NCBI RefSeq assembly: GCF_050286925.1
Contig: NZ_JBFWFX010000004.1
Span: 124,001 to 188,000, forward strand
Length of the DNA: 64,000 bases
Direction: 5' to 3'
Origin: Caloranaerobacter sp050286925
GTDB lineage: Bacteria; Bacillota; Clostridia; Tissierellales; Thermohalobacteraceae
The position numbers and the translations under genes were made by a program. The notes under the pieces are model-generated. The model worked only from the letters and a program-made list of their open reading frames with translations, did not search any database and was not told where the DNA came from. Positions 24,110 through 32,622 of the stretch are shown here, in pieces (position 1 is the first letter of the stretch; each line of letters begins with the position of its first letter).

Positions 24110-26785
24110 ATGTCATTAAAAAGATTTATGGTGATTGATGGTAATAGTTTGTTACATAGAGCATTTCATGCATTACCACCATTACAAACTAAAGAAGGAA
24201 TACACACCAATGGAGTTTATGGTTTTTTGACAATGCTAAATAAAATAGTTGAAGAATATTCTCCTGAATATATATGTGTTGTGTTTGATAAAAAAACACC
24301 GACATTTAGACACAAGGAGTATACAGAATATAAGGCAAAACGAGCAAAAACTCCAGATGAATTGATTATGCAGTTTGATATTCTAAAGGATGTACTAAGC
24401 AAATTAAATATAACTACTTTAGAAATTGATGGGTTTGAAGCAGATGATATTGCGGGGACATTAGCATCAATAGGAGAAAAGAAAGGATTAGAAACTATTT
24501 TAGTTACTGGAGACAAAGATTACTTACAATTAGCGACAAAAAAGACTAAGGTGTTGATAACCAGAAAGGGTATAACAAATCTTGAAATATATGATGAGCA
24601 ACGTGTGAAAGAAAAATATGGGATAAGTCCAATTCAATTAATTGATTTAAAAGGACTTATGGGAGATAAATCAGATAATATTCCTGGAGTACCTGGAATC
24701 GGTGAAAAAACAGGAATTAAACTTATAAAGGAATTTGGTTCTCTTGAAGGTATATATGAGAATTTAGAAAGTATTTCAGGTAAGAAACTTAAGGAGAGAT
24801 TAATAGAGAATAGACTTCAGGCTTTTATGAGTAAAAAATTGGCCAAAATTATAACAGAAGTACCTATTAGTATAGATTTAGAAGAACTAAAGAAAAGAGA
24901 ACCTGATTATGATGAACTTATAGATTTATATAAAAAACTTGAATTTAACAGTTTATTAAGTAGAATTCGTAAAAATTCAAGTGGCAATGAAACATCTGAC
25001 GATTTAACGATAAATATCGATTGTAATTATGAAATAGTACAAGATTTAGAAGTAATAGACAGTATAATACAAAGTATAAATAAAAGTAAAAGTGTATATT
25101 TAAAGTTTATTCAAGAGGACAAAATAATAGGGCTTACAGTTAAAACTGAAAAGACAAAAACGTATTATATAGATTTGGTTGAAGAAGAGTTTAAAGATAA
25201 GGTTTTATTGAAATTTAAAAATATATTTGAAGATAAGGAGATAGAAAAGAAAGGACATCATTTAAAGGAAGATATTTTAATACTTTTGAAAAATGGAATA
25301 TATTTAAACGGAATAGCATTCGACAGTATGATAGGGCAATACATAATAAATCCTTCACAAAATAGTTACAGCATTAAAGAACTAGCTAAAGAATATTTAT
25401 CCGTTTTTATTAAAGATGAAAATGATATTTTAGGTAAAGGGAAAAATAGAAAAAAGATAACAGATATTCCATTAGAAGAGAGAGCTAGGATCTTTTCTAC
25501 TAAACTAGAAATAATATCGAGAGTTGAGAATGCGATAAAAGAAAAAATACAAGAGTATAATATGAATGAGTTGTATTATACTGTTGAACTACCTTTAGTA
25601 GAAGTATTAGCATTTATGGAGTTTGAGGGATTTGCTGTAGATATTAAAAAATTAAATGAGTTAGGTGAAGAATTTGAAACAAAAATGGCAGAGCTTACAG
25701 AGGAGATATATAGCATAGCAGGTGAAAAATTTAATATAAATTCAACTAAGCAGTTAGGATATATTCTATTTGAAAAACTAGAGTTACCGGTAATTAAAAA
25801 GACGAAAACAGGATATTCAACAAATGCTGAAGTACTAGAAAAATTAAAAGAAAAACACCCTATTATAGAAAAAATACTTGAATATAGACGTATAATGAAG
25901 CTAAAAACTACATATATTGATGGTTTGCTTTCATTAGTAGATAAAGAAACTAATAAGATACATTCAACCTTTAATCAAACAATTACTACTACTGGAAGAA
26001 TAAGCAGTACTGAACCTAATCTTCAAAATATACCTATAAAAACAGAAGAGGGGAGGAAAATTAGAAAAGTATTTATACCAAGTAGTGAAGAATATAAATT
26101 GGTTGATGCTGATTATTCACAAATCGAATTAAGAGTACTTGCTCATATTACAGATGATCCAAATTTAAAAGAAGCATTTTATAATAATGAGGATATCCAT
26201 ACTAAAACTGCATCTGAGGTATTTAATGTCCCAAAATCTGATGTAACACCTCTTATGAGAAGTAGAGCGAAAGCTGTAAATTTTGGTATAATATATGGCA
26301 TAAGTGACTATGGATTAGCAAGGGATTTGAATATTAGCAGAAAGGAAGCAAAACTATATATAGAAAACTATTTTGCAAAATACAAAAAAGTTAAGGAATA
26401 CATGGATAATATAATACGAGAGGGAAAAGAAAAAGGATATGTAACAACAATTATGAATAGAAGAAGATATCTTCCAGAGCTAAAATCAAGGAATTTTAAT
26501 ATAAGATCTTTTGGTGAAAGAATGGCGATGAATACGCCTATACAAGGTAGTGCAGCAGATATAATAAAAATTGCTATGGTGAATGTTTTTAATGAATTGA
26601 AAAGGAAAAAATTAAAATCAAAATTAATATTACAGGTTCACGATGAATTGATTATAGAGGCTCATAAAGATGAATTGGATGAGGTTAAGCAAATACTTAA
26701 GTTGCAGATGGAGAATGCATTTAAATTAAGTGTTCCTTTAAAAGTTGATATGAAGATAGGTGATAGTTGGTATGAAACAAAATAA
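24110..26785 (+). CDS. polA: DNA polymerase I
   Basis: Repair and Okazaki-fragment polymerase, 891 residues. The N-terminal 5'-3' exonuclease (about 1-290) has its acidic residues in MVIDGNSLLHRAFHA, ADDIAGTLA and MGDKSDNIPGVPGIGEKT. The middle 3'-5' exonuclease-like domain (about 310-490) lacks the DxE metal motif, so proofreading is probably lost, as in other Firmicute Pol I enzymes. The polymerase domain keeps motif A DYSQIELRVLAH, motif B RAKAVNFGIIYG and motif C VHDEL. Start follows AAGGAG. The next gene overlaps its end by 14 bases. Confidence 0.96.
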   Translation: MSLKRFMVIDGNSLLHRAFHALPPLQTKEGIHTNGVYGFLTMLNKIVEEYSPEYICVVFDKKTPTFRHKEYTEYKAKRAKTPDELIMQFDILKDVLSKLNITTLEIDGFEADDIAGTLASIGEKKGLETILVTGDKDYLQLATKKTKVLITRKGITNLEIYDEQRVKEKYGISPIQLIDLKGLMGDKSDNIPGVPGIGEKTGIKLIKEFGSLEGIYENLESISGKKLKERLIENRLQAFMSKKLAKIITEVPISIDLEELKKREPDYDELIDLYKKLEFNSLLSRIRKNSSGNETSDDLTINIDCNYEIVQDLEVIDSIIQSINKSKSVYLKFIQEDKIIGLTVKTEKTKTYYIDLVEEEFKDKVLLKFKNIFEDKEIEKKGHHLKEDILILLKNGIYLNGIAFDSMIGQYIINPSQNSYSIKELAKEYLSVFIKDENDILGKGKNRKKITDIPLEERARIFSTKLEIISRVENAIKEKIQEYNMNELYYTVELPLVEVLAFMEFEGFAVDIKKLNELGEEFETKMAELTEEIYSIAGEKFNINSTKQLGYILFEKLELPVIKKTKTGYSTNAEVLEKLKEKHPIIEKILEYRRIMKLKTTYIDGLLSLVDKETNKIHSTFNQTITTTGRISSTEPNLQNIPIKTEEGRKIRKVFIPSSEEYKLVDADYSQIELRVLAHITDDPNLKEAFYNNEDIHTKTASEVFNVPKSDVTPLMRSRAKAVNFGIIYGISDYGLARDLNISRKEAKLYIENYFAKYKKVKEYMDNIIREGKEKGYVTTIMNRRRYLPELKSRNFNIRSFGERMAMNTPIQGSAADIIKIAMVNVFNELKRKKLKSKLILQVHDELIIEAHKDELDEVKQILKLQMENAFKLSVPLKVDMKIGDSWYETK

Positions 26786-27395
26786 AGTAAATTATGCAAA
26801 GATTATAGGTTTAACAGGAGGAATAGCTACTGGTAAAAGTACAGTTGCTAAGTTGCTGAAAGAATTTGGATATGTAGTTATTGATGCTGATAAGATAGCA
26901 AGAGAAGTAGTTGATGTTGGTAAGATGGCATATTTAGATATTGTGAAGGAGTTTGGGAAAGACATTTTGCAGGAAAATGGTCAAATTGATAGAAAAAAAC
27001 TTGGAGAAATTATTTTTAAAGATGAGGAAAAAAGAAGAAAATTAAATCAAATTGTTCATCCAATGGTAATTCAAGAAATGATAAATAAAATAAAGCAGTT
27101 TTCTGATGGGAACAAAGTAATATTTTTAGATATACCTTTATTAATAGAGGAAAAAAATATATTAGAAAAGCAAGGGTTAAAGTTTGATGAAATATGGCTG
27201 GTATATGCAGATGAAGAAAAACAGTTAAGTAGACTAATTGAGAGAGATAAATTGGATATGGAAAGTGCATTAAATAGAATACGTGCTCAAATGCCTATGA
27301 CTGAAAAACTAAAAATTGCAGATGTTATTATAGATAATAATAGAGGAATAAGTGAATTGAAGGACCAGATTATAAAATTATTAAATAGGTATTAA
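26772..27395 (+). CDS. coaE: Dephospho-CoA kinase
   Basis: Last step of coenzyme A synthesis, ATP-dependent phosphorylation of dephospho-CoA at the 3'-hydroxyl. The 207-residue protein has the P-loop GLTGGIATGKST at its N-terminus, the conserved VIDADKIAREVV and the lid segment RIRAQMP. ATG at 26772 follows GGTGATAG inside the end of polA and is preferred to the in-frame start at 26760. polA-coaE is a common pairing in Firmicutes and indicates one transcript, which also appears to include the transglycosylase gene 17 bases downstream. Confidence 0.95.
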   Translation: MKQNKVNYAKIIGLTGGIATGKSTVAKLLKEFGYVVIDADKIAREVVDVGKMAYLDIVKEFGKDILQENGQIDRKKLGEIIFKDEEKRRKLNQIVHPMVIQEMINKIKQFSDGNKVIFLDIPLLIEEKNILEKQGLKFDEIWLVYADEEKQLSRLIERDKLDMESALNRIRAQMPMTEKLKIADVIIDNNRGISELKDQIIKLLNRY

Positions 27396-27412
27396 ATTTC
27401 GGAGGGATCTTT

Positions 27413-27982
27413 TTGTATTTAAAAAAATACAGGATAATTTTATCAATAATATGTGCTTTAGTAATAATTATAGCAGTTTTTACAAATTTAAAATGGATAG
27501 GGAAAATTATATATCCATTGTATTATAAAGATTATATAAAAAAATACTCTTATCAATATAATATTGACCCCATTTTGGTTGCTTCTATAATTAAAGTTGA
27601 AAGTAAGTATTATAAAGATGCAAAGTCATATAGAGGAGCTAAAGGGTTGATGCAGATTTCTCCTATTACTGGGAAATGGGCTTCGAAAGAAATAGGGATA
27701 ACAAATTATAATGAAGATTCTTTGTACAATCCAGAAATTAACATTATGATAGGTTGCTGGTATCTAAATAAATTACATAAGCAGTTTAATAATGATATTA
27801 AATTAGTTTTAACTGCTTATAACGGTGGAAGTGGGAATGTAGAGAAATGGCTAAAAAATCCTATGTATAGTAGTGATGGAAAAAGACTTGATAAAATCCC
27901 TTTTACAGAAACTAAAGAATATGTAAAAAAAGTACTAAAAACATATAAAATTTATAAATTCTTATATGAAGATATTTTGTAA
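27413..27982 (+). CDS. Membrane-anchored lytic transglycosylase (SLT domain)
   Basis: Peptidoglycan-cleaving enzyme of 189 residues. One N-terminal span (IILSIICALVIIIAVF) anchors it outside the membrane; the SLT domain has the catalytic glutamate Glu63 in KVESKYY, then GAKGLMQISPITGKWA, NIMIGCWYLNKL and LTAYNGGSGNVEKWL, the family's four blocks. It cuts the glycan strand with formation of 1,6-anhydromuramic acid. TTG at 27413 follows GGAGGGATC. A polA-coaE-slt order is frequent in clostridia. Confidence 0.93.
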   Translation: MYLKKYRIILSIICALVIIIAVFTNLKWIGKIIYPLYYKDYIKKYSYQYNIDPILVASIIKVESKYYKDAKSYRGAKGLMQISPITGKWASKEIGITNYNEDSLYNPEINIMIGCWYLNKLHKQFNNDIKLVLTAYNGGSGNVEKWLKNPMYSSDGKRLDKIPFTETKEYVKKVLKTYKIYKFLYEDIL

Positions 27983-28001
27983 TTAATAAACTTAAAATTT
28001 A

Positions 28002-28031
28002 TTGAACTTACTAAAAAATAGTTGCTATAAT
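28002..28031 (+). promoter_or_regulatory. Sigma-A promoter for the solute-binding lipoprotein gene
   Basis: TTGAAC (28002-28007), 18-base spacer, TATAAT (28026-28031), about 58 bases before the start. Confidence 0.6.
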
Positions 28032-28089
28032 TAAAAGTGTATATATTCAAATTCTAGATAAGAGATGAAAAAAACAAGGAGGAATTTTT

Positions 28090-29850
28090 TTGAAACACAA
28101 AAGAATATTAGTAGCATTTATAGTTTTTATGCTAGCAATTAGTTTAATTGGCTGCGGGATTGATAATCAACTAGATGATATTAAAGGCAAACAAAATAAA
28201 AGTGATAGTGCATATCAAAAAGAAGTTTATGAACCAGCTTTTGGTGGAGAAATAGTAGTACCTATTTCTTATATTAAGACATTTAATCCATTATTGAGCA
28301 GTGATAAGAGTTTATATTATTTTAATAAATTGATATATGAAAGTTTATTTGATTTTGATGAAAATTTAAATTTAAGAAAAATATTAGTAGAAGATTATAA
28401 AATCAGTCAAGATGGTCAGACTGTAGATATTAGACTTAAAGATAATGTTAGATGGCATGATGGTCATAAATTTACAGCTTCAGATGTAAAGTTTACGATA
28501 GATGTAATAAAATATAGTGCAAATGATGTTTTATACAAAGATATGTTAGAAGCTGCATTTAAAGCTGCTAAACCAACAGATATACAGCATATTCTAAATG
28601 TTAAAATTATAGATGATTTGAATTTACAAATACATTTTGATAGAGCTTATAGTAATGCGCTTGAAAGTTTAACATTTCCAATAATACCTAAGCACCAATT
28701 TGTCGAAGATGGGATTAAGATAAGTAAGAAAACATATTTAAAAGCTTTAAGTAAAGATATTATCCCTATAGGCACAGGACCATATAAATTTAGCAAATAT
28801 GATAAACTTAAAAGAGTTGAACTTGTGAGAAATGATGATTGGCATTTAGGTAAGCCTTACATTTCCAAAATTGTTGGGAAAATATTGTCAGATAATGAAC
28901 TAGCAGTAGTATCGTTTGAAGCTGGACAATTAGACTTGACTAGGGCAGAAGGTGTAGATTGGAAGAAATATGCTCAGGATAATAAAGTAGCAATATATGA
29001 ATATATTACTCAAAAGTATGAGTTTTTAGGATTTAATTTTAAGAATAAGTTAATCAACGGTGAAAAAGGATTAGCTTTAAGAAAGGCAATTGCATTTGGG
29101 ATAAACAGAGATAATATAATTAATAAAGTTTATTTAGGTCATGCAACAAAGGTAGATGTACCAATTCATCCGAATTCTTGGTTATTGTCGCAAAAAAATG
29201 CTTACGATTATAGTGTAGATAAAGCTAAAGAAATTTTAAATGAAGCTGGATGGAGAGATACTGACAATGATGGTATTTTAGAAGATGAAAATGGTAACAA
29301 ACTAAAGATTAGGCTGTTAACAAATTCATATAATCCATTAAGATTAAAGACAGCGAATATGATAATAGAAGATTTAAAAGCAATTGGGATAGAGGTAGTT
29401 CCACAGTATGATACTACAATAGATAATATTGATGTGGAAACTGCAGAAAGACAATGGAATAATATGGTTGATAAAATTCGAAAAGGTGATTTTGATTTAG
29501 TACTTCTTGGTTGGGAGTTATCTTTGCTTCCAGATTTATCTTTTGCTTTTCATTCAACTCAAATAGATGAAGGAAGTAATTTTATTAATTATAAAAATGA
29601 GAATATGGATCAGCTTTTAGTAAAGGCTTTTAGAGCTACTACTAGAGCAGAAAAGAAAAGTATTTATGAAGAAATTCAGAAGCTGATAGTTGAAGATTTG
29701 CCATATGTAAGTTTGTTTTTTAGAAACAACGCAATACTTATTGATGATAAAGTAAAAGGCGAAATAAAACCGATTTATTCTAATATATACAATAATATTG
29801 ACAAATGGTTTATTCCAAAAGAACTTCAAGAAGAGAATAAGAAAGATTAA
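28090..29850 (+). CDS. Peptide/oligopeptide ABC transporter solute-binding lipoprotein
   Basis: SBP_bac_5 family receptor of 586 residues. The N-terminus has a lipoprotein signal with lipobox LIGC (cysteine near residue 22), so it is tethered to the outer face of the membrane. Family blocks include SQDGQTVDIRLKDNVRWHDG, FTASDVKFTID and GTGPYKFSKYD. Typical ligands are oligopeptides or nickel chelates. No permease or ATPase genes are next to it, so it is an orphan receptor that must use a transporter encoded elsewhere, or act as a sensor. TTG start follows AAGGAGGAA. Confidence 0.9.
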   Translation: MKHKRILVAFIVFMLAISLIGCGIDNQLDDIKGKQNKSDSAYQKEVYEPAFGGEIVVPISYIKTFNPLLSSDKSLYYFNKLIYESLFDFDENLNLRKILVEDYKISQDGQTVDIRLKDNVRWHDGHKFTASDVKFTIDVIKYSANDVLYKDMLEAAFKAAKPTDIQHILNVKIIDDLNLQIHFDRAYSNALESLTFPIIPKHQFVEDGIKISKKTYLKALSKDIIPIGTGPYKFSKYDKLKRVELVRNDDWHLGKPYISKIVGKILSDNELAVVSFEAGQLDLTRAEGVDWKKYAQDNKVAIYEYITQKYEFLGFNFKNKLINGEKGLALRKAIAFGINRDNIINKVYLGHATKVDVPIHPNSWLLSQKNAYDYSVDKAKEILNEAGWRDTDNDGILEDENGNKLKIRLLTNSYNPLRLKTANMIIEDLKAIGIEVVPQYDTTIDNIDVETAERQWNNMVDKIRKGDFDLVLLGWELSLLPDLSFAFHSTQIDEGSNFINYKNENMDQLLVKAFRATTRAEKKSIYEEIQKLIVEDLPYVSLFFRNNAILIDDKVKGEIKPIYSNIYNNIDKWFIPKELQEENKKD

Positions 29851-29862
29851 TTAGATTAGAAC

Positions 29863-29891
29863 TTGACATTAATAAATTTAGAAGCTATACT
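29863..29891 (+). promoter_or_regulatory. Sigma-A promoter of tRNA-Leu(GAG)
   Basis: TTGACA (29863-29868), 17-base spacer, TATACT (29886-29891), 19 bases before the mature tRNA 5' end. Confidence 0.75.
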
Positions 29892-29910
29892 AAAAGAGTG
29901 TCTAATAAGC

Positions 29911-29997
29911 GCCGTGGTGGTGGAATTGGCAGACACGCTATCTTGAGGGGGTAGTGAGCATATGCTCGTGCGGGTTCGAGTCCCGCCCACGGCACCA
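29911..29997 (+). tRNA. tRNA-Leu (GAG)
   Basis: GCCGTGG pairs with CCACGGC as acceptor stem, with an encoded ACCA end. Class II layout with a long variable arm (TGAGCATATGCTCG). The anticodon stem CTATC/GGTAG encloses TTGAGGG, giving anticodon GAG, reading CUC and CUU. Confidence 0.96.
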
Positions 29998-30021
29998 AAA
30001 TTTAATTAAAAAATGTAATTG

Positions 30022-30046
30022 AAAGGGAGCACTTAGCTCCCTTTTT
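30022..30046. terminator. Bidirectional terminator
   Basis: AAAGGGAGC (30022-30030) pairs with GCTCCCTTT (30036-30044), followed by TTTTT on the + strand for the tRNA. On the minus strand the stem is followed by a T-rich stretch and lies just after the microprotein genes, so it can serve both. Confidence 0.85.
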
Positions 30047-30061
30047 CATTTAAGTTTATTC

Positions 30062-30151
30062 TTAATAGCAATAGCAGAATAATATAACTAGTAGTAAGAA
30101 GAAGAACAATAAGCTGTCATTGCAGCCATATCCACATTGAGTATCAGCCAT
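30062..30151 (-). CDS. Single-span microprotein, paralogue 1 (29 aa)
   Basis: Small gene of 30 codons, start ATG at 30151 reading leftward, with GGAGGG 8 bases before it. The product MADTQCGYGCNDSLLFFFLL continues LVILFCYCY: a short Cys/Gly head and one membrane helix. It shares the core SLLFFFLLLVILF with the next two genes. Short glycine/cysteine-headed, one-helix proteins of this kind resemble the YjcZ-type small sporulation proteins of Bacillus; I infer a spore-envelope role but cannot prove it. Too short for most gene callers. Confidence 0.75.
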   Translation of the reverse strand: MADTQCGYGCNDSLLFFFLLLVILFCYCY

Positions 30152-30234
30152 ATATATCCCTCCTATATTGGCATTTACATGTTTTAATATTTTTTAGAGA
30201 TGTTTAATTTGAATACCAAAATAGTTTTGTAAAA

Positions 30235-30363
30235 TTATCTGTTACAACCAAATCCTCCATAACAATTACAGAATATTACAACTAGCAATAGGAAGAAAAA
30301 TAACAATTCGCTGCCGCCGTCACGACCGAATAATCCGCCTAGAAGACCTTTTCCATCAGTCAT
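30235..30363 (-). CDS. Single-span microprotein, paralogue 2 (42 aa)
   Basis: Start ATG at 30363 reading leftward after AAGGAGG. The 42-residue product has a glycine-rich head (MTDGKGLLGGLFGRDGGSE), a membrane helix (LLFFFLLLVVIFC) and a short Cys/Gly/Asn tail. Paralogous to the genes on both sides. It is preceded at the proper distance by a sequence matching a sigma-K promoter (mACm-N16-CATANNNTA), which supports expression in the mother cell late in sporulation. Confidence 0.8.
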   Translation of the reverse strand: MTDGKGLLGGLFGRDGGSELLFFFLLLVVIFCNCYGGFGCNR

Positions 30364-30406
30364 ATATATAACCTCCTTATTTTTATCTATATTTTCTTGG
30401 TCACTA

Positions 30407-30435
30407 TATAATATGATTAAAGTTTTAGATGGGTG
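30407..30435 (-). promoter_or_regulatory. Sigma-K-like promoter of microprotein 2
   Basis: On the minus strand: CACC (30435-30432), exactly 16 bases, then CATATTATA (30415-30407). This matches the Bacillus sigma-K pattern mACm-N16-CATANNNTA. The predicted transcript start is about 37 bases before the gene. Confidence 0.5.
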
Positions 30436-30457
30436 AAAGAGATTTTGATTTTATTTT

Positions 30458-30565
30458 TTAGTAATTATGACCAAAACCACCAAATAAAATCACAAGTAGT
30501 AAGAAGAAGAAAAGCAAACTTTCATTTCCATCCCCCAATAGACCATCAAAAAGACTATTTGCCAT
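30458..30565 (-). CDS. Single-span microprotein, paralogue 3 (35 aa)
   Basis: Start ATG at 30565 reading leftward after AAAGGAGG. The 35-residue product has a polar head (MANSLFDGLLGDGNE), the shared membrane helix SLLFFFLLLVILF and a GGFGHNY tail. It is the most upstream of the three minus-strand paralogues; the structured intergenic element copy B lies directly in front of it, in the 5' region. No sigma-K-like box found here. Confidence 0.78.
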   Translation of the reverse strand: MANSLFDGLLGDGNESLLFFFLLLVILFGGFGHNY

Positions 30566-30593
30566 GAATAAACCTCCTTTAAATATATTTTAT

Positions 30594-30706
30594 AATCCAT
30601 AGGAATTATATTCTTTGTTAAACTGTGTATATTTTTGAATATAATTTCCGTAATGGATTAGGGCAAAATCTACCTTAATTTATTTAAATTGGAGATTTTG
30701 TTTTTT
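30594..30706 (+). repeat. Structured intergenic element, copy B, with terminator
   Basis: AATCCAT pairs with ATGGATT and GGAATTATATTC (30602-30613) with GAATATAATTTCC (30637-30649, one bulge), the same architecture as the element at 10529. The conserved tail GGCAAAATCT then opens a second hairpin (30664-30671 with 30693-30700, plus inner pairs) followed by TTTTTT at 30701-30706, which is a proper terminator. No + strand gene precedes it, since the microprotein genes run the other way, so it looks like a free-standing RNA of about 110 bases or a DNA regulatory site. Confidence 0.6.
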
Positions 30707-30741
30707 AAAGTTTAATATATTATATAGATGTTACTATAATT

Positions 30742-30770
30742 TTGACACAGAAAAAATTAATTGATAGAAT
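30742..30770 (+). promoter_or_regulatory. Sigma-A promoter of the membrane diguanylate cyclase gene
   Basis: TTGACA (30742-30747), 17-base spacer, TAGAAT (30765-30770). It leaves a 5' leader of about 105 bases. Confidence 0.65.
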
Positions 30771-30881
30771 TATAGATTATAAATATAGAATTTAAATTAT
30801 AAATATTAATAAACTTTTGAAGGAAAAATAAAACATTTATTGAATATTATTTATAAAATTATGGGGGTAAGGGGTTTTGCC

Positions 30882-32594
30882 ATGTTAAGCAAATTAAAAA
30901 AGCATTATGAGTCTCTTATTGGAACAATCGGTTTTGGATTGCTTCTTTTAGCAACTATTGCCAATAAAGAGTATTTTTCCTTCAATATTGTATTATTTGT
31001 AATTTTAAGCATATCAGGTATTTTGTTGGAGAGAATGAGCATAAAAATTGATGATTTTACTGTAACTTTAAGTTCAGCAGTTATGTTAGGCTCTTATTTC
31101 ATTAGTGGACTCGTACCTACCTTATGGCTAATTTTTATAGTATTTATGACATCAAATTATCTTTATTATTATAGACAAGCGATAAGGATGTATTTTAGCA
31201 TAGGTATGCTCTTTATTATGTTTATATTGTCGCATTATTTGATTAAAGCTACTGGGAAACAGATAGCTTTTATATCTAATATTAATGATATTGTAAATTG
31301 TATTATCTTTGGATTAGCTATTTTTGTGTTCAATTGGATAATATTAATAATGCAAAATATTATTATGTTTAACAATAAATTGCCAACAAAATTCTTTGAG
31401 GTTTTTAAATGGGATTTTTATACTAATTTTATAGTTATTCCATTATCTATATTAATGTCATATTCCTACCAGCAATATAGCTTTATTGGGTTAGTTGTAT
31501 TCCTTTTATTGATCATAACTTTCAATTTGCTGTTTAGATTAATGAGAAATTTGGTATTTATTAATAAAGGATTAAGTTTATCTCATCAAGTTTCTGCATC
31601 TATAGTTTCTAAGCTTGATTTGAGTGAGACTATATCTAACATTTTAATTGGAATAAAACAACTAGTGAATTGTGATTATTGTGCTCTGATTGAATTTGAT
31701 AAAAGTAGTTGTACTGTTAGGACTTTAGATTTTAATGCAGATGAATACATAAATTTTGATAGTAAAATAATTGATAATTATCTAACTAAGCACTTTAAAG
31801 AGATATTAACTTTAAAAGAAAGTTTTGTGCTTGAAGATGTTAGAAAGAGCAAATATATCGACGATTCTGCAAAAGTACCAGAAGATTTGGTTTCATTAAT
31901 ATATGAACCTTTGATTTTAGATAGTGAAATAATTGGATGTGTATTAATTAGTAGTAAATATAGAGGTAGATTTTCTAAAGAGCAATTATATATTTTGGAC
32001 AATCTAGCGAACCAAATTGTGGTAGCTATAGAAAATGCAAGATTGTATAAAGAAATATATAATAATGCTATAAAAGATGAGTTAACAGGATTGTATAATC
32101 AGAGATATTTCTTTAATACTTTAGATTCATTAACAGATACATGTGCGACTTGTGCTGTTAAAAATTGTATTAAATGTAATAAAACTAGTCTTATAATTTT
32201 TGATATTGACCACTTTAAGAAAATTAATGATACTTATGGACACCAGACAGGAGATAGAATACTTAGTGAAGTAGCTAATATCATAAGAAATAATGTCAGA
32301 GCAAATGATAAGGTATTTAGATATGGAGGAGAAGAGTTTACAGTAATATTACCAAAGACTGATCAACAACATGCTTATGATATAGCAGAGAGAATAAGGA
32401 AAGTTGTTGAAAATACTAGGTTTTATAGTGTCGAAGGAGATGAAATAAAAGTAACAATAAGTGGTGGATTAGCTGAATTTCCAGATGAAGCAGATTCTGG
32501 TGCTGCACTTTTGGCTTATGCAGATAGAGCTATGTATATAGGAGCTAAAAAACAAGGAAGAAATAGAATTAGTAAATATGTAGCAAGTATGTAG
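30882..32594 (+). CDS. Membrane GAF-GGDEF diguanylate cyclase with four-cysteine insertion
   Basis: Protein of 570 residues: five to six membrane spans (about 10-225), a GAF domain (about 240-390) and a GGDEF domain (about 395-565) with active-site GGEEF at 482-486 and an RAND I-site at 473-476. It should make c-di-GMP from two GTP under control of a membrane or GAF ligand. Unusually, the loop between the first helix (DELTGLYNQRYFF) and the FDIDHFKKIND strand holds CATCAVKNCIKC (Cys 421, 424, 429, 432), which looks like a metal or redox site. ATG at 30882 follows AAGGGG; the in-frame TTG at 30840 is poorly supported. Confidence 0.88.
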   Translation: MLSKLKKHYESLIGTIGFGLLLLATIANKEYFSFNIVLFVILSISGILLERMSIKIDDFTVTLSSAVMLGSYFISGLVPTLWLIFIVFMTSNYLYYYRQAIRMYFSIGMLFIMFILSHYLIKATGKQIAFISNINDIVNCIIFGLAIFVFNWIILIMQNIIMFNNKLPTKFFEVFKWDFYTNFIVIPLSILMSYSYQQYSFIGLVVFLLLIITFNLLFRLMRNLVFINKGLSLSHQVSASIVSKLDLSETISNILIGIKQLVNCDYCALIEFDKSSCTVRTLDFNADEYINFDSKIIDNYLTKHFKEILTLKESFVLEDVRKSKYIDDSAKVPEDLVSLIYEPLILDSEIIGCVLISSKYRGRFSKEQLYILDNLANQIVVAIENARLYKEIYNNAIKDELTGLYNQRYFFNTLDSLTDTCATCAVKNCIKCNKTSLIIFDIDHFKKINDTYGHQTGDRILSEVANIIRNNVRANDKVFRYGGEEFTVILPKTDQQHAYDIAERIRKVVENTRFYSVEGDEIKVTISGGLAEFPDEADSGAALLAYADRAMYIGAKKQGRNRISKYVASM

Positions 32595-32622
32595 TTATCT
32601 TAACTGATTAGGAGGCGAGAGA

